Shown here: piece after piece, positions 53,761 through 61,659 of the stretch | Position numbering within the stretch: the first letter of the stretch is position 1 | Layout of the letters: each line of letters starts with the position of its first letter | NCBI RefSeq assembly: GCF_013359935.1 | Contig: NZ_JABMCB010000192.1 | Location: 496,001-560,000, forward strand | Direction of reading: 5' to 3' | DNA length: 64,000 nucleotides | From: Paenibacillus xylanilyticus | Lineage (GTDB): Bacteria; Bacillota; Bacilli; Paenibacillales; Paenibacillaceae | Program-made: the position numbers and the translations under genes | Notes under the pieces: model-generated | Told to the model about the DNA's origin: nothing | Databases searched by the model: none | Seen by the model: only the letters and a program-made list of their open reading frames with translations

Positions 53761-54624
53761 GTGATCCAATGCGAAGGACTTGTGAAAATTTTTAAATCCA
53801 GCGATGTGGAAGTCGTTGCCCTTCAAGGTCTCAACCTGACCGTCAATCAAGGTGAAATGATGGCGATCATCGGCAACAGCGGCAGTGGTAAATCCACACT
53901 GCTTAACATTCTTGGGGGGCTGGATCGCCCGACAGCCGGTACCGCAGTTGTGGGAGACTGGGACTTGCTCAAAATGACGGATGCCCAACTGGTAGAGTAC
54001 AAACGTCATACTGTAGGTTTCATCTGGCAAAATAACGGACGTAACCTGCTGCCTTATCTAACGGCACTGGAAAATGTGGAAACACCCATGATTCTTGGGG
54101 GCAAGCGGGATCGCGCCTATGCGATGCAGCTGCTGGAGTGGGTTGGTCTCAAGGACCGGATGCACAACAAGCTGCATCAATTATCGGGGGGAGAACAGCA
54201 GCGGGTGGCAATTGCCATCTCGTTATCCAATCGTCCCAAAATTTTGCTTGCCGATGAACCCACAGGCTCGGTTGATTCCGAGACATGTGATACGATCATG
54301 AACATTTTTCGCAAGATGAACAAGGAACTGGGCGTTACGATCGTCATCGTTACCCATGACTTGACGCTTGCCGGCAAGGTGGACCGAATTGTAGCCATTC
54401 GTGATGGCTTGACCAGTACCGAATTTGTGAAGCGCAATCCGAATCTGGATGATGAACATGGACTATCTGAAGCAGGTGCGCCGGATATCCATGAAGCCTT
54501 TGTCATCATAGATCGGGCGGGACGCCTGCAGGTACCCAAAGAGTATTTGGAGGCACTGTCCATCGACAATCGGGCAACATTGGAATTTGACGGTGAACGT
54601 ATTGTGATCACACCGCCAAGATAA
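53761..54624 (+). CDS. MacB/LolD-type ABC transporter ATPase, second subunit
   Basis: ATP-binding protein of 287 residues, canonical at its N terminus. Walker A GNSGSGKST near 39-47, Q-loop FIWQNNGRNLLPY, signature LSGGEQQR near 142-149, Walker B LLADEPTGSVDS, and H-loop VTHDL are all present. After about residue 225 a C-terminal extension ends in a small beta-rich piece (RLQVPKEYLEALSIDNRA) that looks like an AbrB-like or regulatory tail. GTG start at 53761, with gggagagg in the end of the permease gene; the longer frame from 53701 is not supported. Confidence 0.88.
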   Translation: MIQCEGLVKIFKSSDVEVVALQGLNLTVNQGEMMAIIGNSGSGKSTLLNILGGLDRPTAGTAVVGDWDLLKMTDAQLVEYKRHTVGFIWQNNGRNLLPYLTALENVETPMILGGKRDRAYAMQLLEWVGLKDRMHNKLHQLSGGEQQRVAIAISLSNRPKILLADEPTGSVDSETCDTIMNIFRKMNKELGVTIVIVTHDLTLAGKVDRIVAIRDGLTSTEFVKRNPNLDDEHGLSEAGAPDIHEAFVIIDRAGRLQVPKEYLEALSIDNRATLEFDGERIVITPPR

Positions 54625-54644
54625 ATTTGAGGGGGAATTGGGAG

Positions 54645-56093
54645 ATGAAGAACAGGTTTTGGGGAAAACGTGTGCTGGCCGTACTGGCTACAGCCAGTCT
54701 GGCATTGCCGCTGATTGCGGGCTGTACAGCAAGTGAGGCGAAGGATACAGAGCAGCGTGTATTGCGTGTGGCTACGTTATGGGGAAACCAGGATGATAGT
54801 TATTTCCGCCAGCAGTTTACCGATGCGTTTGAATTGACACACCCGAATGTCACGATTGAAGTGGTCGCCGCAGTAGACCAGGGAAGCATGTATGGTTATG
54901 GAAATCAGGAAGAACAGCAGGAAATGCCGGACAGCCTGGAAAATCTGAAGAAAATCATGACTGGGGATAATCCTGTAGATGTTGTCGTGGCTGACACGGC
55001 TACGATCAAATCACTCATCCAGGAAAATATGGTAAAACAGCTGGACCCGCTGATCCAGGAGGACAAATTCGACACCAGTGATATTGTGCCAAGTGTCCTT
55101 GAAGGCATCAAGGACTTGGGTGATCAGAGTATTTACGCACTGACACCGACCTTTTCTTCGTCCGCCCTGTTCTTTAATAAGGCGATGTTCCAAAAAGCAG
55201 GCGTAGAGCCGCCAACAGACAATATGACTTGGGATGATATTTTCAACCTGGCAACACGTCTTACAAAAGGTGAAGGCAAGGACCATGAGTTTGGTTTCTC
55301 CTTCACAACATATCAAGGAGGTTCTCCATACTACTCCATGCAGCAATACTATAATTCTTTGCAATTAAAAATATTTGATGACAAAGCAGAGAAGATGACC
55401 GTTGATTCGCCGCAATGGGAGAAAGTATGGAGTACCATCAGCAAACTCGCTATCGATAAAGTTATTCCTAAAGGTGACGAACCACAGGATCAGGATCCAA
55501 ACGGGCGTTATAACCCCCTTCAAGGCGATCTGTTCCTGAGCAGCAAGGCAGCCATGGTAATTGGGGACTACAGCTACATTAACCAATTGATTGATGCCAA
55601 CAAAAATGCAGATAAAATGGAAGGCTTCACTAAGGTAGACTGGGACGTAGTAACTCCTCCTGTTCACCCGGAAGCACCTGAAATCGGGGGCAACATCTAC
55701 TTGAGCAGCCTGATGGCGATCAACAGTTCGGCTCAGAATCCGGATGATGCTTGGGAATTGATCAAGTATATGAACAGTGAGGATTGGGCGAAGATCAAGG
55801 CCCGCAGCAGCTACGAGATGGTCTCACGCAAAAGCTTCATTAAACCGAAGGACGGTTTGGATTACAATATCCAAGCGTTCTATACACTGAAGCCTGTGCC
55901 TCCGACCAATACGAACATGGATAAACTGTACCAGAAAATGCCTAATCTCTGGCAGGTGAGCGACAAAGGCATGGAATATTTCACTCAGGTGCTTGAAAAC
56001 AAGAAAACACCAAAAGAAGCGCTGGGCGAGTGGGCCGCCAAGGGTAACGAAATGCTGGAGAAATTGAAGAAAGACCCTAAGGCTACATTCTAA
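54645..56093 (+). CDS. Extracellular solute-binding lipoprotein, family 1 type
   Basis: Predicted lipoprotein of 482 residues: basic N terminus, hydrophobic core and lipobox LIAGC (Cys near 28). The mature protein has the family 1 (sugar-type) binding fold, with VLRVATLWGNQDDSYFRQQF at the start, VDVVVADTATIKSLI, ALTPTFSSSALFFNKAMFQKAG, and NPDDAWELIKYM near the C terminus. The ATG at 54645 is 8 bases after gaggggga. No MalF/MalG-type permeases are encoded nearby. Its place 20 bases after a MacB-like ATPase suggests it works with the FtsX-type transporter as a sensor or chaperone. Alternatively, it may serve a distant importer. Confidence 0.85.
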   Translation: MKNRFWGKRVLAVLATASLALPLIAGCTASEAKDTEQRVLRVATLWGNQDDSYFRQQFTDAFELTHPNVTIEVVAAVDQGSMYGYGNQEEQQEMPDSLENLKKIMTGDNPVDVVVADTATIKSLIQENMVKQLDPLIQEDKFDTSDIVPSVLEGIKDLGDQSIYALTPTFSSSALFFNKAMFQKAGVEPPTDNMTWDDIFNLATRLTKGEGKDHEFGFSFTTYQGGSPYYSMQQYYNSLQLKIFDDKAEKMTVDSPQWEKVWSTISKLAIDKVIPKGDEPQDQDPNGRYNPLQGDLFLSSKAAMVIGDYSYINQLIDANKNADKMEGFTKVDWDVVTPPVHPEAPEIGGNIYLSSLMAINSSAQNPDDAWELIKYMNSEDWAKIKARSSYEMVSRKSFIKPKDGLDYNIQAFYTLKPVPPTNTNMDKLYQKMPNLWQVSDKGMEYFTQVLENKKTPKEALGEWAAKGNEMLEKLKKDPKATF

Positions 56094-56137
56094 AAGCTTT
56101 ACAATTTTAATTTTATTTTTCAGCATCATAAAGAATT

Positions 56138-56176
56138 AGTCGCTGGAGTTTTGATCCTCTGGCGGCTATTTTTTTT
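56138..56176 (+). terminator. Intrinsic terminator after the ABC cluster
   Basis: agtcgctggag pairs with ctctggcggct (with G-T pairs) around a short loop and is followed by eight T. Confidence 0.78.
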
Positions 56177-56236
56177 GAAATTGGGGTACTCTACAATTAA
56201 CAGAGATGAAACATAACTTCGGAAAGGAAGAGAAGG

Positions 56237-56401
56237 ATGCGCTGGGTTTACTTCAGCAAGCTATATACAACCAAATTTCAGGCGGGATGTCTTGCCAAAC
56301 GCATGGAGCAGGATGGGTGGATTTACGGTCATAATGAGCCGGCGGAGGTCGAGGTGTACCGCTCGAAAAAAGGAAGATACGGCGTTCGTTTTATTCCCTG
56401 A
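56237..56401 (+). CDS. Small basic protein, 54 residues, function unknown
   Basis: Open frame MRWVYFSKLYTTKFQAG... of 54 codons with a ggaaaggaag ribosome region 5-12 bases upstream, lying between a strong terminator and the tRNA promoter. It is compact and aromatic-rich with a charged C terminus (VEVYRSKKGRYGVRFIP), which looks like a small folded beta-containing domain rather than random translation. I do not recognise a named family. Confidence 0.65.
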   Translation: MRWVYFSKLYTTKFQAGCLAKRMEQDGWIYGHNEPAEVEVYRSKKGRYGVRFIP

Positions 56402-56410
56402 CATTACCCC

Positions 56411-56440
56411 TTGACTTATTAGGAGGTTATGGTGTATATT
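56411..56440 (+). promoter_or_regulatory. SigA promoter for the tRNA pair
   Basis: TTGACT and TATATT with an 18-base spacer, ending 32 bases before the first tRNA. Confidence 0.6.
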
Positions 56441-56472
56441 AATTAAGTCGCTGTTTTAATATTTTTTACTGA

Positions 56473-56546
<74 letters not shown>

Positions 56547-56602
56547 TTTAGTTTCACCTGGATGATTCACAGCCATCATCTGCACGTTATATATTATGTC
56601 TA

Positions 56603-56676
56603 GGGCCCTTAGCTCAGTTGGTTAGAGCGGTCGGCTCATAACCGATTGGTCGGGGGTTCGAGTCCCTCAGGGCCCA
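56603..56676 (+). tRNA. tRNA with CAT anticodon, probably tRNA-Ile2 (lysidine type)
   Basis: Cloverleaf of 74 bases: acceptor GGGCCCT/AGGGCCC, D-arm, anticodon loop CTCATAA, T-loop TTCGAGT, discriminator A. The anticodon reads CAT, but the loop and acceptor pattern (GGnCCnTTAGCTCAG and CTCATAA) resemble tRNA-Ile(k2C AU) more than elongator Met. If so, TilS must convert C34 to lysidine. No CCA encoded. Confidence 0.82.
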
Positions 56677-56683
56677 TTCTCTT

Positions 56684-56711
56684 AAAACCCTTGCGCAGCA
56701 AGGGTTTTTTT
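56684..56711 (+). terminator. Intrinsic terminator after tRNA pair
   Basis: aaaacccttgc and gcaagggtttt, an 11-bp stem with a three-base loop, followed by T. Confidence 0.92.
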
Positions 56712-56768
56712 CTGTTCTCTTTTAAGTATGAACGGTAGAAACGTAGGGATATGAAATTGCTGCTAATT

Positions 56769-57440
56769 CTATTCCACTGCCTTCAACAATTCTACTGAAT
56801 TATTTCTAACGTTGCCTACATCCCTGGAAACCTTGTATGCCCGCATTTCAGAGGCTTTGTATGGCTTCAGCAGTCCAAGCAGGGAAGAAACATCGTTATG
56901 ACTTCTTTCCAGCCATTCACCTTCATCCTGCGGTCGTAAGATAACCGGCATCCGGTTGTGTATACCTGACATTAATTCATTAGGTTCCGTCGTAATAATT
57001 GTACACGTGCTTAACTTGTTACCTTCCGGGTCTGACCAGATGTCGTATAATCCAGCGAGCGAAAAGATGCTTTCGTCCTTCAGCAGAATGCGGAGAGGCT
57101 GATTGTGGGTTCCTTCCTTTTTCCACTCATAGAAACCATTCGTGGGAATAATACAACGCTTGGAGCTAATGAGGTGTTTGAATGAGGGCTTCGTGTCTAT
57201 GGTCTCTGCCCGTGCATTGATCATTTTGTTTCCGATTTTGTCATCTTTGGCCCATGCAGGGACCAAGCCCCAGCGGAGAGAACCGAGTCGATTTCCTTGT
57301 TTGCTACCGATTATGGCTGGAATGTATTGCATCGGTGCTGCATTATAATTGGGTTGGTATTCGAAGCCATCACTTATTGAAGCCATATACCTGTCCATTA
57401 ATTCCTCTATAGGATCAACAATTGTAAACCTGCCGCACAT
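56769..57440 (-). CDS. SRAP-domain abasic-site-binding protein (YedK/HMCES family)
   Basis: Protein of 223 residues that would form a thiazolidine cross-link with abasic sites in single-stranded DNA, shielding them. The start at 57440 gives MCGRF, so after removal of Met the catalytic Cys is N-terminal, as the mechanism needs. Conserved NARAETI, RCIIPTNGFYEW (Glu) and IHNRMPVIL (His) are present. gaggaggtg lies 6 bases upstream on the minus strand; a longer frame to 57470 would block the Cys and is rejected. Confidence 0.93.
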   Translation of the reverse strand: MCGRFTIVDPIEELMDRYMASISDGFEYQPNYNAAPMQYIPAIIGSKQGNRLGSLRWGLVPAWAKDDKIGNKMINARAETIDTKPSFKHLISSKRCIIPTNGFYEWKKEGTHNQPLRILLKDESIFSLAGLYDIWSDPEGNKLSTCTIITTEPNELMSGIHNRMPVILRPQDEGEWLERSHNDVSSLLGLLKPYKASEMRAYKVSRDVGNVRNNSVELLKAVE

Positions 57441-57645
57441 ACGAATCACCTCCTCAAGTATCATTATCATATTTAATCATACATCTAAAGGATTAAACAC
57501 GGAAATAATTAGATGGGCAGCATCATTGTGAAGCCGAATAATGGTTAATGTCTGTAATACAATTTGATCTAAGCGGCCCGTATAAGTTTTCATATGTCTT
57601 TTTTTTCTAAAAATCATTGTCTGTCCATGCCATCTCTGTACTCTC

Positions 57646-57655
57646 GCATATACTA
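57646..57655 (+). promoter_or_regulatory. Candidate SigK -10 element
   Basis: gcatatacta matches the SigK -10 pattern GCATANNNTA exactly and lies 27 bases before the ATG of the next gene. A matching -35 (AC-type) about 16 bases upstream is not clear. Confidence 0.35.
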
Positions 57656-57682
57656 TCCTATTCCAACATAGGAGGTAGATTC

Positions 57683-58108
57683 ATGAGTCAATTTATTGAT
57701 GCGAGAACTTCGCAGAATGCCAGCTTGGCAAACTCCATTTCCGTACCTATTCTAGTAACTAACACGCCCCAATTATTTGGACAAATTGGATTGGTAACGA
57801 CTGCCGGCATTGGAGCGAACCCGCGTGTACAAATGAAAGGAACGGTCTCCGTACAGCTCCCATTGGCACTCGTAGGAATCACAATTACAGTTGTTCGTGG
57901 TACTGCTCCAACGGACCCAGTCATTTATTCCGCAACGTCCACATTCAGCTTAAGTGTTCTGGCACCTCAAGTTATTACGTTCTCCGCTGATGATTTCAAT
58001 CCACCGGTTCTGCCGCAGCTGACGTACACTGCTTTTATCAGCTCCAACTTGCTGGGTACTGTTCGAGTAGGTCCCGAGAACTTCGATGGAGCACTGTACT
58101 CGGATTAA
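57683..58108 (+). CDS. Beta-rich small protein, possible spore-surface protein
   Basis: Protein of 141 residues, Ser/Thr/Val/Leu-rich, no Cys, no signal peptide, with alternating hydrophobic residues typical of a beta sandwich (PRVQMKGTVSVQLPLALVG, VIYSATSTFSLSV). This composition and a candidate SigK -10 upstream suggest a spore coat or exosporium protein, perhaps resembling collagen-like spore protein C-terminal domains, but I do not recognise the family. ATG after taggaggt. Confidence 0.6.
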   Translation: MSQFIDARTSQNASLANSISVPILVTNTPQLFGQIGLVTTAGIGANPRVQMKGTVSVQLPLALVGITITVVRGTAPTDPVIYSATSTFSLSVLAPQVITFSADDFNPPVLPQLTYTAFISSNLLGTVRVGPENFDGALYSD

Positions 58109-58186
58109 TAGCCTGGCGTTCTTGCCTACCGGATGATTATAAAAAAGGTTATCGTCTAACAATAATTGAAATTCGTGTTTGTCGCT

Positions 58187-58212
58187 GCCTGCCTGTTAAG
58201 GTGGGCTTTTTT
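58187..58212 (+). terminator. Intrinsic terminator after 57683 gene
   Basis: gcctgcct and aggtgggc form an 8-bp stem (two G-T pairs) with a four-base loop followed by six T. Confidence 0.72.
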
Positions 58213-58304
58213 GTAATGGGAAGCTGCCATCCTGGGGTCGTGTAATGCTTATGATATAATAAGAACCAGTGAATTTATTAGACAGAAGGCGGGTTTTATA
58301 TCAC

Positions 58305-59861
58305 ATGATGAAAAACGAAGGACAGCGCTTCCGCTTCAGCGAAGCTCCGGTATGGGATTGGCAGCGGGCGTATTATGAACAAAAAGGATTGAAGGCCTGG
58401 ACGGATAATCAGGTTCCGCAATACATTACGAGCAATCCCATGATTGCAACTGCCTATGCGGAAATGATTTTTGGGTTTCTCCAAGACTTGGCTGCCAAGG
58501 GGAAGACAACTGAGACGGTAACCATTCTGGAATTGGGAGCTGGTGTAGGTCGCTTGGCTTTTCAAATTTTGATTAAACTATGTGAGTTGAGGGACTACGC
58601 TGCCACAGAGCTGCCTTCCTTCCGTTATATAATGACGGATCTTGCCTCAGACAATGTTTTCGGCTGGAAGAACCATCCGTCCATGCAGTCTTTTATTCAG
58701 CAGGGACTGCTTGATTTTGCGCAATTTGATGCCATGCATGACACGGAACTGAACTTGGCCGCAGCAGGTACGGTTATTCGCCCTGGTGAGCTGATGCAGC
58801 CATTACTGATCATTGCAAACTACTTTTTTGATAGCATCCCTCAAGAATTGATTTATGTTGGTGAAGGCAAAATTTATGAATGTGATGTGATGCTCTCCAA
58901 CGCTGACAGCTCCTCGAACCTTCAGCCTGTTGAAAGGTTGGAGAATATGGAGCTGAGTTATGCCTACCGCCCTGCCCCCAAATTCAGTGCAGATACCTAT
59001 CCGTACAGGGACGTCATCTCACTTTACCAGGAGGAACTGGAGGATTCTCATATTCTGTTTCCGGCAGCCGGGCTGGCCTGTCTTGATCGTTTGGAGACGC
59101 TATCCCAATCAGGGTACGTGTTGATCACAGCTGATAAAGGGGATCATCGACTCGATAACTGGAAGTTTGCAGAGCCGCCTGAATTTGTTCTTCATGGAAG
59201 CTTCTCATTAACAGCGAATTATCATGCAATACAACACGTTCTGGAGCAGCGTGGGGCCCATACTTGTTTTACTTCACATCATTACAAAGATCTTAATATC
59301 GGATGTATGTTGATGGTGAAAGAGCCCATGAGCTATGTGAATACGAGGCTTGCCTATCTGCGGGAAGTGGAGCGTTTTGGGCCGGATGATTTTTTCAGTA
59401 TAAAAGAATGGTTCGACCATCAGGTGAGCAGGATGGAACTCAAACAGCTCTTGCCTTTTTGGCGTTTGGGCAGATATGATGCGGAATTTTTGATACATAG
59501 TGCTCAGCGAATATCCGATCTCATTCCGGATGCGAGCGATGAAGAGATGCTCGATATCCAGCAGGGTATTCACACGATGTGGTCTTCCTATTACACTATG
59601 GAGCAGATGGGGGATATTGCATTTCTGGCAGGGCAATTGATGAATGAAATGGCTGTGTATGAAGATGCCAAGCATTTTTTGGAGTTGTCTCTGCAAGCCG
59701 ATGAATTGAAACACAACCCGGCAGTATTATACGATTTGGCAGTTTGCTGTTACGAACTGGAACTGGAAGAAGAAGCGTTGGATTATACCCGCAAGGTGCT
59801 GGCTATGGATCCGGATCACGAAGAAGCGCGTTCCTTGCTTCAAAGTTTTGAAAGCAGATGA
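58305..59861 (+). CDS. MidA-like SAM-dependent methyltransferase with C-terminal TPR repeats
   Basis: Protein of 518 residues. Near residues 70-85, ILELGAGVGRLAFQI is the SAM-binding motif I; further on, IIANYFFDSIPQELIYVGEG resembles the MidA/NDUFAF7 arginine methyltransferase family signature. The C-terminal 100 residues form two or three TPR-like helix pairs (LAVCCYELELEEEALDYTRKVLAMDPDHEEAR). ATG at 58305 (or 58308) with aaggcggg about 10 bases upstream; a GTG at 58269 is possible. The substrate is unknown; MidA proteins methylate protein arginines. The TPR part would be a substrate-binding scaffold. Confidence 0.78.
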   Translation: MMKNEGQRFRFSEAPVWDWQRAYYEQKGLKAWTDNQVPQYITSNPMIATAYAEMIFGFLQDLAAKGKTTETVTILELGAGVGRLAFQILIKLCELRDYAATELPSFRYIMTDLASDNVFGWKNHPSMQSFIQQGLLDFAQFDAMHDTELNLAAAGTVIRPGELMQPLLIIANYFFDSIPQELIYVGEGKIYECDVMLSNADSSSNLQPVERLENMELSYAYRPAPKFSADTYPYRDVISLYQEELEDSHILFPAAGLACLDRLETLSQSGYVLITADKGDHRLDNWKFAEPPEFVLHGSFSLTANYHAIQHVLEQRGAHTCFTSHHYKDLNIGCMLMVKEPMSYVNTRLAYLREVERFGPDDFFSIKEWFDHQVSRMELKQLLPFWRLGRYDAEFLIHSAQRISDLIPDASDEEMLDIQQGIHTMWSSYYTMEQMGDIAFLAGQLMNEMAVYEDAKHFLELSLQADELKHNPAVLYDLAVCCYELELEEEALDYTRKVLAMDPDHEEARSLLQSFESR

Positions 59862-60098
59862 TCGCTCTGTATTTCACCAGCATCCTTCAATGAAGGAAGA
59901 TTACTTCGAGATGTGGTTACGGATTGAAGCTATCATGGACAAGTGCTATATGATAAACTAGAACACAGAAATAAGTAATCACATTCCTTAACCACATACC
60001 ACGTGAACTGTAAAGCTAATTGTTTTTTACATGTTGTGTAATAGACAGTTACTCTTGAAGCGATGTGCAAGTAGCAGTGAATCTGCTGTGCTGCCTTT

Positions 60099-60140
60099 AA
60101 GCCGGTTTCGTACCTACACAGGTATGAACCGGCTTTTATT
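60099..60140 (+). terminator. Terminator-like hairpin just before the nitrilase-like gene
   Basis: aagccggtttcgtacc pairs with ggtatgaaccggctt around tacaca, then ttatt. It ends 20 bases before the next ATG, so it is either the end of a short transcript or an attenuator. A possible promoter TTGAAG/TATATG (17-base spacer) lies at 59924-59952. The region 59862-60098 holds no gene I can support. Confidence 0.75.
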
Positions 60141-60159
60141 GATAAATGGGGGACATGAG

Positions 60160-60846
60160 ATGAAGATTATGATCGGGCAACCGAAGCTGGAACAGGCACT
60201 TGTACAGTTGGAAGGAGAACTGAGATCCCATCCTGAAGTGGATATTTTGCTGTATCCGGAGGGTTATCTCAATCAAAATGTGGAAGAGGCATGCAGGTTG
60301 GCTGCGAGATATGAAACGATGATTATATCGGGGCACCGGAGATTGGACGAACGCCCCAAGGATCGAACCATCATCATCAACAAAGCGGGAGAGATCGTTC
60401 TCGAAAAGGCAAAGTACACACCTGCTGCATTGATTGTGGAAGAGGGCTGGACCATCAGTACGTTGTTGTGCGACGAGATCGTGCTGCAGGGTTTTCGGAA
60501 TGAGCATATTGGACATGTGCAATTAATCATGCACTCCATCGGTGTCGGGATGTTCAGTGAGGAGCAATATATGGAGTGGCTGGAGAAGGCACGGCAGATT
60601 GCCGTGACTGAGCAGTCCGTTATCATGGGAACAAGTCATGCGGACGGGTCTTACCGGGATTGTGATACCAGTATTCCAATTGCCTACTGCATTGCGCCTA
60701 ATGGTGAAATCCTCCTGCAGTCAAAAACGGATACAAGAACCCGGATCATTGATCTGGAGTTGACTGGTATAGAGGATGGAGGCAAGGCAATAACAACTGG
60801 AACCGGTGTGAACATCAGTGTACATCACGTGGGGAAATCCATGTAG
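60160..60846 (+). CDS. Nitrilase/carbon-nitrogen hydrolase superfamily protein
   Basis: Protein of 228 residues with the nitrilase fold order: Glu in LLYPEGYL near 27-34, Lys in EKAKYTPAAL, and Cys in TLLCDEIVLQGFRN near 107-120, matching the Glu-Lys-Cys triad in sequence and position. It is shorter than typical members (260-300). ATG 60160 follows gggggac; a longer frame reaches 60031 but enters the hairpin. Substrate not predictable. The frame upstream is not conserved. Confidence 0.75.
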   Translation: MKIMIGQPKLEQALVQLEGELRSHPEVDILLYPEGYLNQNVEEACRLAARYETMIISGHRRLDERPKDRTIIINKAGEIVLEKAKYTPAALIVEEGWTISTLLCDEIVLQGFRNEHIGHVQLIMHSIGVGMFSEEQYMEWLEKARQIAVTEQSVIMGTSHADGSYRDCDTSIPIAYCIAPNGEILLQSKTDTRTRIIDLELTGIEDGGKAITTGTGVNISVHHVGKSM

Positions 60847-60940
60847 GAATGGGCGCTGCAGATTGGGGAGATGCCCGGTCATTTGTGCTGAATTGGCATA
60901 TGTTATGGCATACCTTGAAATTCAAAGGAGGCCAATCAAA

Positions 60941-61066
60941 ATGAGTCAAGTTGGATACGGTTGTAATAATGTAGGAGGAGCTGGGTACGGTATGTGTACT
61001 TCCACTGCCGCAATTCTGGTACTCTTCATCCTGCTCGTCATCATCACAAAATCCTTCTGGTTGTAA
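60941..61066 (+). CDS. YjcZ-family small sporulation membrane protein
   Basis: Protein of 41 residues with a Gly/Tyr/Cys/Asn-rich N terminus and one hydrophobic helix ending in a basic, aromatic tail (STAAILVLFILLVIITKSFWL). This is the YjcZ/YjcZ-like family of tiny sporulation proteins in Bacillales. ATG after aaaggagg (7 bases). Confidence 0.85.
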   Translation: MSQVGYGCNNVGGAGYGMCTSTAAILVLFILLVIITKSFWL

Positions 61067-61100
61067 TACGTATTCGGTTCAATGAATGGGGCGTTACACC

Positions 61101-61130
61101 AAGCTCCGCTGAAATTTCAGCGGGGCTTTC
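61101..61130 (+). terminator. Intrinsic terminator after yjcZ-like gene
   Basis: aagctccgctgaaa pairs with tttcagcggggctt (one G-T), followed by tcc; T-run short, so moderate. Confidence 0.65.
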
Positions 61131-61233
61131 CTGTGTTGGCGAAGTGAGCAACAACGAGTCTTTCATTTGACAACCGAAAACAATGTGCTTAAAATCACAT
61201 AAGAGACTAAATTTAGAGATTGAAGGGATCGTA

Positions 61234-61563
61234 ATGCCGTTTATTCGTTTTAGAGGATTCACAGGTCACCAACTGGAGGAAGTTGTTCCCCGGATTACCG
61301 AGCAGATGGCTCTTATTTCCAATATTCCACGAGAAAAAATGAAGGCCGAGCGTTATGATGTACAAGCTCTTACGCCATCTCCCGCATCGGTAGAAATTTT
61401 AATGTTCCAGCGTGATCAGGACGTTCACAATCGCATTGCATCTTCCATCCATGGTATTCTCGCAGACGAAGGCCTTTCAGATGCTCATATTTTTTTCAAC
61501 ATCCTGTCCCCAACTTTATATTATAAGCAAGGCAAGCCGCTAACCGATTACCCATTGGATTAA
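61234..61563 (+). CDS. DUF1904 family protein
   Basis: Protein of 109 residues, cytoplasmic, with a tautomerase-like pattern: Pro directly after Met (MPFIRFRGF), then a helix, strand and helix. The N-terminal proline is the catalytic base in 4-oxalocrotonate tautomerase-fold proteins, and DUF1904 is a distant relative of that fold; activity is not shown. ATG at 61234 after gaaggga; the longer frame to 61183 would hide the Pro. Confidence 0.8.
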   Translation: MPFIRFRGFTGHQLEEVVPRITEQMALISNIPREKMKAERYDVQALTPSPASVEILMFQRDQDVHNRIASSIHGILADEGLSDAHIFFNILSPTLYYKQGKPLTDYPLD

Positions 61564-61601
61564 ATATGAATAAGACCAGTGCATGGTTTGCAAAATAAAA
61601 T

Positions 61602-61659
61602 GGCTGTTCCGCCTGTGTTCGGAACAGCCTGGGACGAGCGGTAATCTGCTCGTCTTTTA
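61602..61659. terminator. Double hairpin terminator between convergent genes
   Basis: First hairpin ggctgttccg/cggaacagcc (61602-61629), second gacgagc/gctcgtc (61633-61654) followed by T. It serves the plus-strand DUF1904 gene; on the minus strand the first hairpin lies past the MFS stop (61657-61659) with T from the complement of caaaataaaa. Confidence 0.8.
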
